NCBI GenBank assembly: GCA_005885555.1
Contig: VAWN01000104.1
Coordinates: forward strand, 1 to 39,371
Length of the DNA: 39,371 bases
DNA from: Actinomycetota bacterium
Lineage (GTDB): Bacteria > Actinomycetota > Actinomycetes > Mycobacteriales > Micromonosporaceae
Reading direction: 5' to 3'
In this document: in pieces, positions 22,401-31,197 of the stretch
Numbering within the stretch: position 1 is the stretch's first letter
Layout of the letters: each line of letters opens with the position of its first letter
Program-made: the position numbers and the translations under genes
The notes under the pieces: generated by a model
Database searches by the model: none
The model's input: the letters and a program-made list of their open reading frames with translations, nothing else
What the model was told of the DNA's origin: nothing

Positions 22401-23123
22401 GTGCGGCACCTGGGCATCCTCGCGCACAGCGTGGAAGGCGCGGCGCTGTGCCTGCGCGCCTTCTGCCAGGAGGGCTTCCGCCGGCTCGGTCCGGACGACC
22501 ACCCGGACGTGACGCTGGACTGCATCGCGCTGGCCCGCAGCATGCCCGCCTGGAACCGGGGCGACCACGCGGCGGTCCGGGACATTCTCGCGGAGAGCGT
22601 GCGGCGGCTGGCCGGCGCCGGCGCGGACTTCTTCGCCTGCCCGGACAACACCGCGCACCTGGCGCTCGACGAGCCGGGCCGCGCCCTGGACCTGCCCGGC
22701 CTGCACATCGGCGAGGTGGTCGCCGCCGCGGCGGCCCGCGCCGGGTACCGCCGGGTCGGTGTGCTCGGCACCCGGTTCACCATGGACGGCCCGATGTACC
22801 CGCGGGTGCTCGCCGCGCACGGCATCGCCGCCGAGGTGCCGGTACCCGACGACCGGCGCGCGGTCGACGACATCATCTTCGGCGAACTGGTGAACGGCGT
22901 GTTCACCGCCGGGTCCCGCGCGGTGTACCTCGGCGTCATCGACCGGCTCGCGGCCCGCGGTTGCGACGCCGTGGCACTGGTCTGTACCGAGATCCCGTTG
23001 CTCGTCACCGCGGAGGTGGCGCCGCTGCCGGTGCTGGACTCCACCCGCCTGCTCGCGGCGGCCGCCTTCGCGGTCGCGACCGAGCAGGCCCCGCGGCCGA
23101 CCTGGCGCGGCGGCCCGGTCTGA
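22401..23123 (+). CDS. Aspartate/glutamate racemase-family protein
   Basis: The 240-residue protein of the Asp/Glu/hydantoin racemase superfamily has two catalytic cysteines in their usual contexts, C80 in FACPDNTAH and C195 in LVCTEIPLLV. GVLGTRFTMDGPMYP near residue 120 is a further family motif. It should interconvert L- and D-amino acids without cofactor. GTG 22401 follows the deacetylase stop by 2 bases, with AGGAG at 22391-22395 inside that gene's end, so the two are co-translated. Together with the deacetylase it suggests cell-wall precursor or D-amino-acid chemistry, which is an inference. The short inverted repeat CCGGGC/GCCCGG at 23125-23147 could be a weak terminator. Confidence 0.88.
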   Translation: MRHLGILAHSVEGAALCLRAFCQEGFRRLGPDDHPDVTLDCIALARSMPAWNRGDHAAVRDILAESVRRLAGAGADFFACPDNTAHLALDEPGRALDLPGLHIGEVVAAAAARAGYRRVGVLGTRFTMDGPMYPRVLAAHGIAAEVPVPDDRRAVDDIIFGELVNGVFTAGSRAVYLGVIDRLAARGCDAVALVCTEIPLLVTAEVAPLPVLDSTRLLAAAAFAVATEQAPRPTWRGGPV

Positions 23124-23207
23124 GCCCCGGGCCGCCGCGTACCGCCCGGTCGGCTACCCGGTCGTGACCGCGGCAAGCCGGGTTCCGGCGGGGCGAAGAC
23201 GGCCGGA

Positions 23208-25508
23208 CTACCCGCGCGGCGGACGGCTGTGGCGCGGTTTCGGGGTCGGTGGCGGCGGCTGCGGCCCCGGCGGTGCCGGACCGGCCGTCGGTGCCGCGGT
23301 CGCGTCCGGCTTGCTCGGCTTGCCGCTCGGTCCGAAGGCGAGCGTCGCCGGTGGCGCCGGGAAGCCGATCGCCGGCTTGCCCACCATCGCGTCGTGCAGC
23401 GTCCAGGCCACGGCCGGGTTGACCACGTCCGCGTGCGGGTCGCGGCCGCCCAGGTTGCGCTGCAGCTGGGTGGTGAAGGCCCAGTCGGCGTCGGCGACGA
23501 TCCCGGCGATGGACAGCTGCCGGGTCATGGTGACCAGCGTGGCGGTCTGGTTGCCGTCGGTGGTACCCGTCTTGCCGGCGATCGGCTTGCCGACGATGCC
23601 CCGGACGTTCTGCGCGGTCGCCCCGTCGCAGGAGCCGAAGGCCGACTGGTCGCCGATCGGGCAGCGCATGGCGTCGATCGCGCCGCGCGCGACGGGTACC
23701 GGCACCGCCTGGTGGCAGCGCGGGTTCGCGGCGTCGACGGAGTGCCCGGTGAAGTCACGGATCTCGATCACCGGCAGCGGCTCGCAGTACAGCCCGTCGG
23801 CGCCGAGCGTCGCGTACGCGTTGGCCATGTCCAGCGGCGTGGTCGCCGACACGCCCAGGGTGAACGCACCCCACTGGTGCGCGTTGGCGGCGAGCCTCGC
23901 GTCATTGGACGCGCGGAACTGGATGCCCAGCTGCCGGGCCGCGCTGACCGCGTTCTCCGCGCCGATCTCCCACTCCAGCGGTACCCAGTAGGTGTTCACC
24001 GAGCGGCCCAGGCCCGTCCACATGTTGCGCGGCCCGTTCATCCACGGCGGGTTGGCGTTGACCGGGCAGTAGTGGTCGCCGTTGCAGGCGGCCGGGCTGT
24101 GCGGGTCGATGATGTAGTTCGACACGTACGGCGAGGTCGCGTTGATGGTGTGGTTCAGCGGCACGTTCTGCTCCAGCGCGGCCACCAGGGTGAACACCTT
24201 GAACGAGGAGCCGGCCTGGTACCCGGTGACGTCGCCGCCGCCGCTGATGAGCGGGTTGGTGGTGTTCGGCCAGGTGCCCCGCTGGCCGCGCTTCTGCGGG
24301 TTGGTGTTCGGACCGTTGTGGCTCTCGTCGTTGCTGTACACCCGGTTGGCGGCCATCAGCTGGATCCGGCCGGTGCCGGGTTCCACGCCGGCCAGCATCA
24401 GCGCGGTCGGGTTGCTGCCGGTGCGGTCGTACCTCTCCACGTACTTCTTCGCCGCCGTCTGGGCGTTGACGTCCATCGCCGTGTAGATGGTGTACCCGCC
24501 GCTCTTGAGCCGCTCGTCGCGCTCGTACCCGTCGGCACCGAACGCGGACTGCTGCAGCCACCAGCGGTAGAAGTAGTCGCAGATGAAGCCCCAGCTGTTG
24601 TCCATCACGGAGATGCAGCCGTTCGGGGCGGGCCGGCCGGTCAGCACCAGCGGTGCCTTCATGGCCGCCTGCCGCTGCGCCGCGGTGATGTACCCCATCT
24701 TGACCATGTTGGTCAGCACGTAGTTGTCGCGCCGGTCCAGCGCGGCCGGGCGGCCCTCGTCGGTCATCGGGTCGTCGGTGCCGGGCGCCTTGACCAGGCC
24801 GGCGAGCAACGCGGCCTCGGGCAGGGTCAGATCCTTGGGCGCCTTGTTGAAGTACACCTCGGCGGCGGCGTAGATGCCGAAGGCGCTGTGGCCGAAGGGC
24901 GCCATGTTCAGGTACCGCTCAAGGATCTGGTCCTTGGTCAGCTGTTTCTCCAGCGCCAGCGCGTAGCGCATCTCGCGCAGCTTGCGCCCGACCGTGTCGG
25001 CGGTCGCGTTGACGACCTCCTGCGGCGAGCTGGTCGAGTACTCCAGCGACAGCCGGACGTACTGCATCGTCAGCGTGGACGCGCCCTGCGCGGTCTCGCC
25101 GGCCGACCGGTTCGCCACGTAGGCCCGGGCCACGCCCTTGACGTCCACCCCGTGGTGCTCGTAGAAGCGCATGTCCTCGGCGGCCACGATGGCCTGGCGC
25201 ATCACCGGTGCGACGTCGGACAGTGCCACGTCGCGGCGGTTCTCGTCGTAGAAGGTGGAGATCAGGGTCTTGCGGTCACTGGCGTACAGATAGGAGATCT
25301 GCGGCGACTGGACGACCAGCAGCTGGCTGGGCAGCTTGTCGAACTCGTCGGCGCCGGTCTTGGCGACCAGCCCGGCCAGCACCACGGCGGGGAACACCGC
25401 GGCGGCGACCACGATGCCGGTGAGCAGGCCGCAGACGAGCAGCGTGGACATGTTGGCGAACAACCGGCGTACCCCACCGACCGACCGGCTCTCACGCACT
25501 ACCCGCAC
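23208..25508 (-). CDS. Class A penicillin-binding protein (GT51 + transpeptidase)
   Basis: The 766-residue membrane enzyme has one N-terminal helix (about 21-48). The GT51 glycosyltransferase domain (about 60-270) shows the catalytic EDMRFYEHHGVD and GASTLTMQYVR. The transpeptidase domain has S434xxK in GSSFKVFT, SVN in RSVNTYWV and KTG in AGKTGTTDG near residue 645. A Pro/Lys-rich tail ends PPRG. It polymerises and cross-links peptidoglycan outside the membrane. TACACT (25515-25520) stands 6 bases before GTG 25508, so GTG is preferred over ATG 25511, which lies only 3 bases from it. A CTGACG-like -35 lies 18 bases further up, inside the end of the OsmC gene. Confidence 0.94.
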   Translation of the reverse strand: MRVVRESRSVGGVRRLFANMSTLLVCGLLTGIVVAAAVFPAVVLAGLVAKTGADEFDKLPSQLLVVQSPQISYLYASDRKTLISTFYDENRRDVALSDVAPVMRQAIVAAEDMRFYEHHGVDVKGVARAYVANRSAGETAQGASTLTMQYVRLSLEYSTSSPQEVVNATADTVGRKLREMRYALALEKQLTKDQILERYLNMAPFGHSAFGIYAAAEVYFNKAPKDLTLPEAALLAGLVKAPGTDDPMTDEGRPAALDRRDNYVLTNMVKMGYITAAQRQAAMKAPLVLTGRPAPNGCISVMDNSWGFICDYFYRWWLQQSAFGADGYERDERLKSGGYTIYTAMDVNAQTAAKKYVERYDRTGSNPTALMLAGVEPGTGRIQLMAANRVYSNDESHNGPNTNPQKRGQRGTWPNTTNPLISGGGDVTGYQAGSSFKVFTLVAALEQNVPLNHTINATSPYVSNYIIDPHSPAACNGDHYCPVNANPPWMNGPRNMWTGLGRSVNTYWVPLEWEIGAENAVSAARQLGIQFRASNDARLAANAHQWGAFTLGVSATTPLDMANAYATLGADGLYCEPLPVIEIRDFTGHSVDAANPRCHQAVPVPVARGAIDAMRCPIGDQSAFGSCDGATAQNVRGIVGKPIAGKTGTTDGNQTATLVTMTRQLSIAGIVADADWAFTTQLQRNLGGRDPHADVVNPAVAWTLHDAMVGKPAIGFPAPPATLAFGPSGKPSKPDATAAPTAGPAPPGPQPPPPTPKPRHSRPPRG

Positions 25509-25514
25509 CATGCA

Positions 25515-25520
25515 AGTGTA
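25515..25520 (-). promoter_or_regulatory. -10 hexamer of leaderless PBP gene
   Basis: TACACT on the minus strand, 6 bases before GTG 25508. A CTGACG element is 18 bases upstream. Confidence 0.6.
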
Positions 25521-25540
25521 TGAATACTGCGCCCGCGGCG

Positions 25541-25966
25541 TCAGTCGACAGTAGTTGCGATCGGGGTACCGGCTTCGACCGTCCGGGACACCGTGCACAG
25601 CCGCTCATGCGACATGCGTACCGCGCGTGGCAACGCGTTGCGCGCGGAGTCACCGGCCTCGCCGTCGGGGAACCGCACGGTGAACTCGACGTGCAGGTTG
25701 ACCATCCGGCTGCCACCGGCCGGATCCTTCACCTTGTCGCCGGTGACCCGGATCTGGAAGGTGTCCGGCTCGGCCCGCCGGCTGGTGATCAGGTCGACGT
25801 CGACCGCGGTACACGCGCCGATCGCGGCCAGCAACAGCTCCACCGGCGAGAAGACCTCGTCGTCGCCGGTACCGGTGACGAGCGTGCCGCCCCGCGCGTT
25901 GCGCACCAGGTACCGCGTGGCCCCGGTGCGCTCGATGTCCACCGACCGCAGCGTGTCGTCAGTCAT
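25541..25966 (-). CDS. OsmC-family peroxidase/detoxification protein
   Basis: The 141-residue OsmC/Ohr-fold protein has the two redox cysteines in family context, C52 in LLAAIGACTAVD and the second in HERLCTVSRTV. Such dimers reduce organic hydroperoxides or bind related thiol-reactive compounds. The YhfA-like OsmC subclass is suggested by SPVELLLAAIG. ATG 25966 is preceded by a GGAAGGG ribosome site. It lies upstream of the PBP gene on the same strand, with a 32-base gap that holds the PBP promoter, so the two are probably independent. The 98 bases before it up to 26064 show no clear promoter. Confidence 0.9.
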   Translation of the reverse strand: MTDDTLRSVDIERTGATRYLVRNARGGTLVTGTGDDEVFSPVELLLAAIGACTAVDVDLITSRRAEPDTFQIRVTGDKVKDPAGGSRMVNLHVEFTVRFPDGEAGDSARNALPRAVRMSHERLCTVSRTVEAGTPIATTVD

Positions 25967-26064
25967 GTCGCGACCCTTCCTTCACCGATCCGGCACGACG
26001 GCGCACGCCGGGCGGGCGCCGCCCTGTGGCACGGTGCCAGTCTTGCGGGTACCGGCCGGCGGGC

Positions 26065-26655
26065 TCAACCGCAATGGTCGAGCCGTGGCCACCGGGTCCG
26101 CTCGCGGACCGCCCGCGCCGTCTGCGCGACGGTGAGCCCGTCGGTGTCCACGCGCACGTCGCCGAGGCCGGCCCGGTCCAGCTCGGCCGCGTGGGCGGCC
26201 TCCCGTTCGGCGAGCCGCCGTAGTTCGTCCTCCGGCCGCCCGACCAGCTCGTCGCCCGGGATCGGCGGGCCGCCGCCCCGTCCCCGCGACAGGATCCGTT
26301 CGGTCAGCCCGTCCGGCCCGACCCGCAGCCGGCACAGCGTGAGCGCGGCGTCGGGTACCCCGGCGGCGTACCGGTCGACCGTGGCCCGGTCGGGCACCCG
26401 GCCGGTGAGGATCAGGTACCGGGCGCCGGCGGCCCGGAACGTCGGCCACAGCGCGGCGAGGTTGGCCGCCTTGATCCGGTGGTTGTCCGGGTCGGCGGGA
26501 TCGGCCGGCCGGCAGAACCCGAGCTGATCGAGGTCGACATAGGCGCCGCGGTACCCGTCGCGCTGCAGCTGCGTGAAGATCTCGTAGCCGGCCCAGGACT
26601 TGCCGACCGCGCGGGGACCGCACACCCACAGCAGCGGGGTCACCGTTGCGGCCAT
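26065..26655 (-). CDS. P-loop kinase-like ATPase, paralog 2
   Basis: The 196-residue P-loop protein has Walker A at residues 13-20 (GPRAVGKS). A YVDLDQLGFCRPADP segment serves as the Asp-rich strand and NHRIKAANLAALWPTFRAAG follows. Downstream TLCRLRVGPDGLTERIL and DVRVDTDGLTVAQTARAV complete an adenylate/shikimate-kinase-like layout (AAA_33/zeta-toxin neighbourhood). It overlaps the end of its paralog by 16 bases and has about the same motif order throughout, so the pair arose by tandem duplication. ATG 26655 carries AAAGGG upstream. The substrate is unknown. The divergent position next to the SWIM/MoxR operon raises the chance of a shared role, which is only inference. Confidence 0.8.
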   Translation of the reverse strand: MAATVTPLLWVCGPRAVGKSWAGYEIFTQLQRDGYRGAYVDLDQLGFCRPADPADPDNHRIKAANLAALWPTFRAAGARYLILTGRVPDRATVDRYAAGVPDAALTLCRLRVGPDGLTERILSRGRGGGPPIPGDELVGRPEDELRRLAEREAAHAAELDRAGLGDVRVDTDGLTVAQTARAVRERTRWPRLDHCG

Positions 26656-27158
26656 CCGCCGGCCCTTTCCCGTACCAGCCGGGCCACCTCGGGCACCGCC
26701 AGCCCGTCGGTGTCCACGCACAGGTCGGCGAACCCGGTGCGGTCCAGTACCTCCGCCTCGGCCACCGACTCGTCGACGAGGTCGTGGCGCCAGCCGCGAC
26801 GGAAGAACCGCGCCCGCAGCTCGGCGGCACCGGCGCGCAGGCGGCAGATGGTCAGCGCGGCGTCGGGTACCGCTGCGGTGTAGGCGCCTGCGTCCCCGGC
26901 GGTGACCACTCCCCCGGACAGGACGAGGCAGCGCACCCCGGCCGACCGGTAGGTCGGCCACACCCGGCCGAGGTTGGCCATCTTGATCCGGTGGTTGTCC
27001 GGGTCGTCGGCCGGTGCCGGGTAGCAGAGGCCGACCTGGTCGAGGTCGAGGAAGGCGCTGCGTACCCCGGTCCGGCTGAGCTGGTCGAAGATCGCCCAGC
27101 CGACGGTGGACTTGCCCACCCCGGAAGGGCCGCACAGCCAGAGGACCGGGACGCCCAC
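26640..27158 (-). CDS. P-loop kinase-like ATPase, paralog 1
   Basis: The 172-residue paralog of the following gene has Walker A GPSGVGKS (10-17), FLDLDQVGLCYPAPADDPDN and NHRIKMANLGRVWPTYRSAG. CRLRAGAAELRARF and LCVDTDGLAVPEVARLVRE come towards the end. The order matches small-molecule or nucleotide kinases with a P-loop, a DLDQ strand and a C-terminal VDTDGL strand typical of AAA_33-type proteins. GTG 27158 lies 7 bases after TACGCT on the minus strand, which suggests a leaderless start. The first gene of a two-gene unit, it diverges from the SWIM gene across 76 bases. The product is shorter than the paralog, lacking a Gly-rich insert. Confidence 0.8.
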   Translation of the reverse strand: MGVPVLWLCGPSGVGKSTVGWAIFDQLSRTGVRSAFLDLDQVGLCYPAPADDPDNHRIKMANLGRVWPTYRSAGVRCLVLSGGVVTAGDAGAYTAAVPDAALTICRLRAGAAELRARFFRRGWRHDLVDESVAEAEVLDRTGFADLCVDTDGLAVPEVARLVRERAGGWPQR

Positions 27159-27165
27159 GGGCGGC

Positions 27166-27171
27166 AGCGTA
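27166..27171 (-). promoter_or_regulatory. -10 hexamer of leaderless kinase pair
   Basis: TACGCT on the minus strand, 7 bases before GTG 27158. Confidence 0.5.
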
Positions 27172-27220
27172 GGGAGATCCGGCAGCGGTGCACGACCGAA
27201 TTACTGTCGGACCCCGTCGG

Positions 27221-27226
27221 TAGGCT
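27221..27226 (+). promoter_or_regulatory. -10 hexamer of the SWIM-MoxR-VWA operon
   Basis: TAGGCT, 8 bases before GTG 27235, inside the 76-base gap shared with the kinase pair. GGTA and TACC flank it as a small imperfect palindrome (27219-27234). Confidence 0.5.
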
Positions 27227-27234
27227 TGCTTACC

Positions 27235-28566
27235 GTGCCCGATGCCGTCGTGGACGTTCCGCGCTGGAGCGCGGACCAGGTGCTGTCCCTGGCGCCCGAC
27301 GCCTCCGCGCAGCGGGCCGCCCGGGCGCTGGCCGGCGGCAAGGCGTGGTCCGAGGTCGGGTTCAGCGCCGACGACGCGCTGCCGCCGACGGTGTGGGGGC
27401 TGTGCCAGGGCAGCGACGTCCAGCCGTACCAGACCTGCGTCGACCTGACCGAACCGGCATACCGGTGCACCTGCCCGAGCCGGAAGTTCCCGTGCAAGCA
27501 CACGCTGGCGGTGCTGCTGCGGTGGGCGGCCGGCACGGTACCCGACGCACCGGCGCCGGCCTGGGTACGCGAGTGGCAGGCGTCGCGCGCCGAACGGACG
27601 CGGGCCTACGGGCCGAAGGAGGCGGCCCGCACCGGGGGCGAGAGCAACGGCCGGGCCGCGGGTACCAAGGCCACGCTGCGGCGGGCGGAGCGGGTCGCCG
27701 CCGGGCTGGCCGAGCTGGACCGGTGGCTGGCCGACCAGCTGCGCGGCGGGCTCGCCGGGGTCGCGCGGCTGGGGTACGCGCACTGGGACACCATGGCCGC
27801 CCGGCTGATCGACGCCCAGGCACCCGGTGCGGCGCGGCTGGTCCGCAACCTCGGCGACTACGTGGGCGACCCGGAGCGGCTGCTCGCCGAACTGGGCCTG
27901 CTGCGGCTGCTCGCCGCCGGGTTCGCCCGGCTGGACAGCCTGCCGCCGGAGCTGGCCGCCACGCTGCGGCTGCGGGTGGGGCTGCCGGTGTCGGCCGAGG
28001 AGGTGCTGGCCGGGCCGGCGGTCCGCGACCGGTGGCAGGTGCTGGGGGTACGCGACGAACCGGAGAACGACCTGCTGGTCCGCCGGGTGTGGCTGCGCGG
28101 GGCACAGACCGGCCGGGCCGCGCTGGTGCTGTCGTTCGCCGGGCCGGGTCAGGTGTTCGTGACCGACCTCGTCCCGGGTACCGCCCTGGACGCCGACCTG
28201 TGCTTCTACCCGGAGAACGTGCGGGTGCTCATCGCCCGGCGGCACGCGCCGGCCGCGCCGATCACGTCGGTCGCCGGTGCGCTGCCGGTACCGGCGGCGA
28301 TGCGCGAGTACGCGCAGGCGCTGGCCCGGGATCCGTGGCTGGAACGGTGGCCGATGGTGCTCGCCGACGTGGTACCCGTCAAGGCCGGTGACCGGTGGTG
28401 CCTGACCGCCGGCGGCGACGGGGTACCGCTGGATCCGGCGGCGGGTGCGCCGTGGCGACTGGTGGCGGCTGCGGGCGGCCGGCCGGTCGTGGTGGCCGGC
28501 GAGTGGACGGCCGCCGGGCTGCGCCCGTTGAGCGTCTGGACCGGCGACAGGTTGGTCCGCCTATGA
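27235..28566 (+). CDS. SWIM zinc-finger protein (YehQ-like)
   Basis: The 443-residue protein has a SWIM zinc finger near its N-terminus. C78-x-C80, then C87-x-H89 in RCTCPSRKFPCKHTLAVLL matches CxCxnCxH. The remaining 340 residues are helical (ERVAAGLAELDRWLADQLR, LVRNLGDYVGDPERLLAELG) with a C-terminal beta-rich portion. SWIM domains bind DNA or proteins. In this context the protein probably recognises the target or substrate for the AAA+ machine encoded downstream. It corresponds to YehQ of E. coli in domain type and genomic company. The stop overlaps the DUF5691 start as ATGA. GTG 27235 follows TAGGCT by 8 bases. The biochemical function is not known. Confidence 0.88.
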   Translation: MPDAVVDVPRWSADQVLSLAPDASAQRAARALAGGKAWSEVGFSADDALPPTVWGLCQGSDVQPYQTCVDLTEPAYRCTCPSRKFPCKHTLAVLLRWAAGTVPDAPAPAWVREWQASRAERTRAYGPKEAARTGGESNGRAAGTKATLRRAERVAAGLAELDRWLADQLRGGLAGVARLGYAHWDTMAARLIDAQAPGAARLVRNLGDYVGDPERLLAELGLLRLLAAGFARLDSLPPELAATLRLRVGLPVSAEEVLAGPAVRDRWQVLGVRDEPENDLLVRRVWLRGAQTGRAALVLSFAGPGQVFVTDLVPGTALDADLCFYPENVRVLIARRHAPAAPITSVAGALPVPAAMREYAQALARDPWLERWPMVLADVVPVKAGDRWCLTAGGDGVPLDPAAGAPWRLVAAAGGRPVVVAGEWTAAGLRPLSVWTGDRLVRL

Positions 28567-30191
28567 CCGACGTGGTAGGCGGTGGCGCGGTGGGTCGTGG
28601 CGCGGCTTGGCCGGAGGTGCTCGCGGCGGCGCTCGTGGGCACCCAGCGCACCGGCGGGGACGCCGAGGCGCTGCTCGACACCGTGGCCGGGCACGCGCTG
28701 CGGCGGCGGGCCGGGACGGCGCTGGTACCCGGGGTGCCGCTGCCGGCACCCGCGCCCGCCGACCCGGCCGGGTTCGTCGGGCCGGACGCGGTGGCCCGGG
28801 TCGACGCGCTGCTCGCCACGGACAGCGCCACCCGCGACGCGGTACCGGTGCGGGACATGGCCGGCCGGCTGGAACTGCTGGCCGAGTGGCTCGGCGCGGC
28901 AGCGGGCCGGCGGGTGCCACCGGAACTGGTACCGGCCCTGCTCGACGTGGGCCGGCGGCACCACCATCTGCGGCCGGTGCTGGCCGAGGTGGCCGGGCCG
29001 CTGGCGCACTGGCTCGCGGCGCAGCGACCCGACTGGGGGTACGCCGCGGCCGGCCGGCCGGCGCAGTCCACTGTGGACGGTCCCGAGGTGTGGGAGCTGG
29101 GTTCGATCGGCCGGCGCGGCGGATACCTGCACCGGCTGCGCCAGCGCGACCCGGCCCAGGCCCGCAAGCTGCTTGAGGCGACCTGGGACGCGGAGACGCC
29201 GGACGACCGGGCGGTACTGCTCAGCGCGCTGAAGACCGGTCTGAGCCTGGATGACGAGCCGCTGCTGGAACGGGCGCTGGACGACCGGCGCCGGCAGGTG
29301 CGCGTGGTGGCGGCGGACCTGCTGGGCCGGCTGCCGGACAGCGCGTACGGCCGGCGGATGGCGGCCCGCGCGCTCGCCTGCGTCGACCTCGACACGGCCG
29401 GCCCGACCGGCAGCCGCACCGGCCCGGACGGCGGCACCGGCCCGATCGGCATCGAGCCGCCGGCCACGTGCGACCGGCCGATGCGCCGCGACGGCATCGC
29501 ACCCAGGCCGCCGGCCGGCACCGGGGAACGGGCCTGGTGGCTGGAGGAGATCCTGGCGCGCGCGCCGCTGTCGGTGTGGCCGGCGCCGGCCCGGTTCCTC
29601 GCCCGGCCGGTGAGCGAGGCGTGGGCGGTGACGGTGCGCCGGGGGCTGGCGCGGGCGGCGGCGGCCCAGCACGACATCGCCTGGGCGCTCGCGCTGGTCG
29701 ATCCGCTCACCGCCGGCGTGGTGACCGACGGGCAGCCCGACGACCGGCTGCTGCTCAAGGCGCTGTACGACGTGCTGCCCGCGCAGGAACTGGCCGCCCG
29801 GGCCGCCGCCGCGCTGGACCGGGGCCTGGTCGGGGCGATGGCCGTCGAACTGGAGCACGTTCTCGCGCTGTGCCCGCGACCGTGGCCGCCGGCCGTCGCC
29901 GAGGCGGTGCTCGGCGCGCTGGAGGCGCACCTCGGCAACCGGGGCGCCGGCTGGCGGGCCGCCTCGCTGTGCGAGCTTGCCGCGCTGCGCCTGCCGGCCG
30001 ACCTGGCACCGCGGGTGGCGGCGCTGGCGGAGCGGGTACGCGCGGTGCGGCCGAACGACCCCGGCGTAGCTTTCATTGAACGGTTCGCCGCCACCGTCCG
30101 CTTCCGCAAGGCGCACCGCAGCCCCCATGGTGCAGCGCCGCCACGCCGAGGACGAGTACGCGCACGAGCTGGCCGCGCTGGCCGCCGGTGA
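28563..30191 (+). CDS. DUF5691 family protein (HEAT-like helical)
   Basis: The 542-residue soluble protein is built mostly of amphipathic helices in repeated pairs (LPAQELAARAAAALDRGLVG, VLGALEAHLGNRGAGWR, LERALDDRRRQVRVVAADLL). This pattern suggests HEAT-like repeats and fits the DUF5691 family, whose genes are commonly found with SWIM, MoxR and VWA genes. An Ala/Pro/Thr-rich insert (about 281-310) could be a flexible loop. It may be the scaffold or adaptor of the complex, which is inference. The ATG overlaps the SWIM stop. The last 22 codons read Arg/Ala-rich and overlap the MoxR start by 65 bases, so the stop may have moved downstream relative to homologues. Confidence 0.85.
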   Translation: MTDVVGGGAVGRGAAWPEVLAAALVGTQRTGGDAEALLDTVAGHALRRRAGTALVPGVPLPAPAPADPAGFVGPDAVARVDALLATDSATRDAVPVRDMAGRLELLAEWLGAAAGRRVPPELVPALLDVGRRHHHLRPVLAEVAGPLAHWLAAQRPDWGYAAAGRPAQSTVDGPEVWELGSIGRRGGYLHRLRQRDPAQARKLLEATWDAETPDDRAVLLSALKTGLSLDDEPLLERALDDRRRQVRVVAADLLGRLPDSAYGRRMAARALACVDLDTAGPTGSRTGPDGGTGPIGIEPPATCDRPMRRDGIAPRPPAGTGERAWWLEEILARAPLSVWPAPARFLARPVSEAWAVTVRRGLARAAAAQHDIAWALALVDPLTAGVVTDGQPDDRLLLKALYDVLPAQELAARAAAALDRGLVGAMAVELEHVLALCPRPWPPAVAEAVLGALEAHLGNRGAGWRAASLCELAALRLPADLAPRVAALAERVRAVRPNDPGVAFIERFAATVRFRKAHRSPHGAAPPRRGRVRARAGRAGRR

Positions 30192-31197
30192 CGACCGGAT
30201 CCGCCCGCCCGGCTGGAAGCTGTCGCCCGCCGCCGTGGTGACGTACCTGCTCGGCGGGCAGGCGGCCGACGGTACCCCGGTCACGCCGAAGTACATCGGT
30301 TCGCGCCGGCTCATCGAGGTGGCCGTCGCGACGCTGGCGACCGACCGGGCGCTGCTGCTGCTCGGGGTACCGGGCACCGCGAAGACCTGGGTGTCCGAGC
30401 ACCTTTCGGCGGCCATCAGCGGCGACTCGACACTTCTCGTGCAGGGCACGGCGGGCACCCCGGAGGAGGCGATCCGGTACGGGTGGAACTACGCCCGGCT
30501 GCTCGCTGACGGCCCGTCGGCGGCGGCGCTGGTGGAGAGCCCGGTGCTGCGCGCCATGTCGGAAGGCCGGATCGCCCGGGTGGAGGAGCTGACCCGGCTG
30601 CCATCCGACGTGCAGGACTCGCTGATCACCATGCTGTCCGAGCGGACGCTGCCGATCCCGGAGCTGGCCGGCGAGGTACAGGCGCGCAAGGGGTTCAACC
30701 TGATCGCCACCGCGAACGACCGCGACCGCGGGGTCAACGAGCTGTCCTCGGCGCTGCGGCGCCGGTTCAACACGGTGGTGCTGCCGGTACCGGCCGGGAT
30801 GGACGAGGAGGTGGACATCGTCGCGCGCCGGGTGGCGGAGCTGGGCCGGGCGCTGGAGCTGCCCGAGGTGCCCCCGGCGGTCGACGAGATCCGGCGCGTG
30901 GTGACCATCTTCCGGGAGCTGCGCAACGGGTTGACCGAAGACGGTCGCACCAAGCTCAAGTCGCCCAGCGGCACGCTGTCCACCGCGGAGGCGATCTCGG
31001 TGGTGACCAACGGGCTGGCCCTCGCGACGCACTTCGGTGACGGCAAGCTGCGCGCCGTCGACGTGGCCGCCGGCATCGTCGGCTCGGTCGTCCGGGATCC
31101 CGTCTCCGACCAGGTGGTGTGGCGGGAGTACCTGGAGACCGTGGTACGGGAACGCGACGGCTGGCGCGACTTCTACCGGGCCGCCCGCGAGGCGTGA
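30127..31197 (+). CDS. MoxR-family AAA+ ATPase (YehL type)
   Basis: The 356-residue AAA+ ATPase has Walker A at residues 80-87 (GVPGTAKT). The MoxR-type region following it includes LVQGTAGTPEEAIRYGWNYA. The Walker B-like strand ends VEELTRLPSDVQDSL, with EE in place of the usual DE. Sensor 1 is FNLIATANDRDRG, with the arginine finger in ALRRRFN. MoxR ATPases act as chaperones that load metals or remodel complexes with VWA partners. The start is ambiguous: ATG 30127 overlaps DUF5691 by 65 bases, and a codon at 30076 would overlap more. Its stop overlaps the next start by one base, so it is co-translated with DUF5682. Confidence 0.9.
   Translation: MVQRRHAEDEYAHELAALAAGDDRIRPPGWKLSPAAVVTYLLGGQAADGTPVTPKYIGSRRLIEVAVATLATDRALLLLGVPGTAKTWVSEHLSAAISGDSTLLVQGTAGTPEEAIRYGWNYARLLADGPSAAALVESPVLRAMSEGRIARVEELTRLPSDVQDSLITMLSERTLPIPELAGEVQARKGFNLIATANDRDRGVNELSSALRRRFNTVVLPVPAGMDEEVDIVARRVAELGRALELPEVPPAVDEIRRVVTIFRELRNGLTEDGRTKLKSPSGTLSTAEAISVVTNGLALATHFGDGKLRAVDVAAGIVGSVVRDPVSDQVVWREYLETVVRERDGWRDFYRAAREA

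Noticed and set aside
18662-23123. A natural-product cluster (SARP relic, binding protein, deacetylase, racemase)
   Set aside because: There is no core biosynthetic enzyme such as a PKS, NRPS, terpene cyclase or RiPP gene, and the SARP is broken.
23125-23147. CCGGGC/GCCCGG inverted repeat as a terminator
   Set aside because: The arms are only 6 bases with an 11-base loop, which is common by chance at this GC content.
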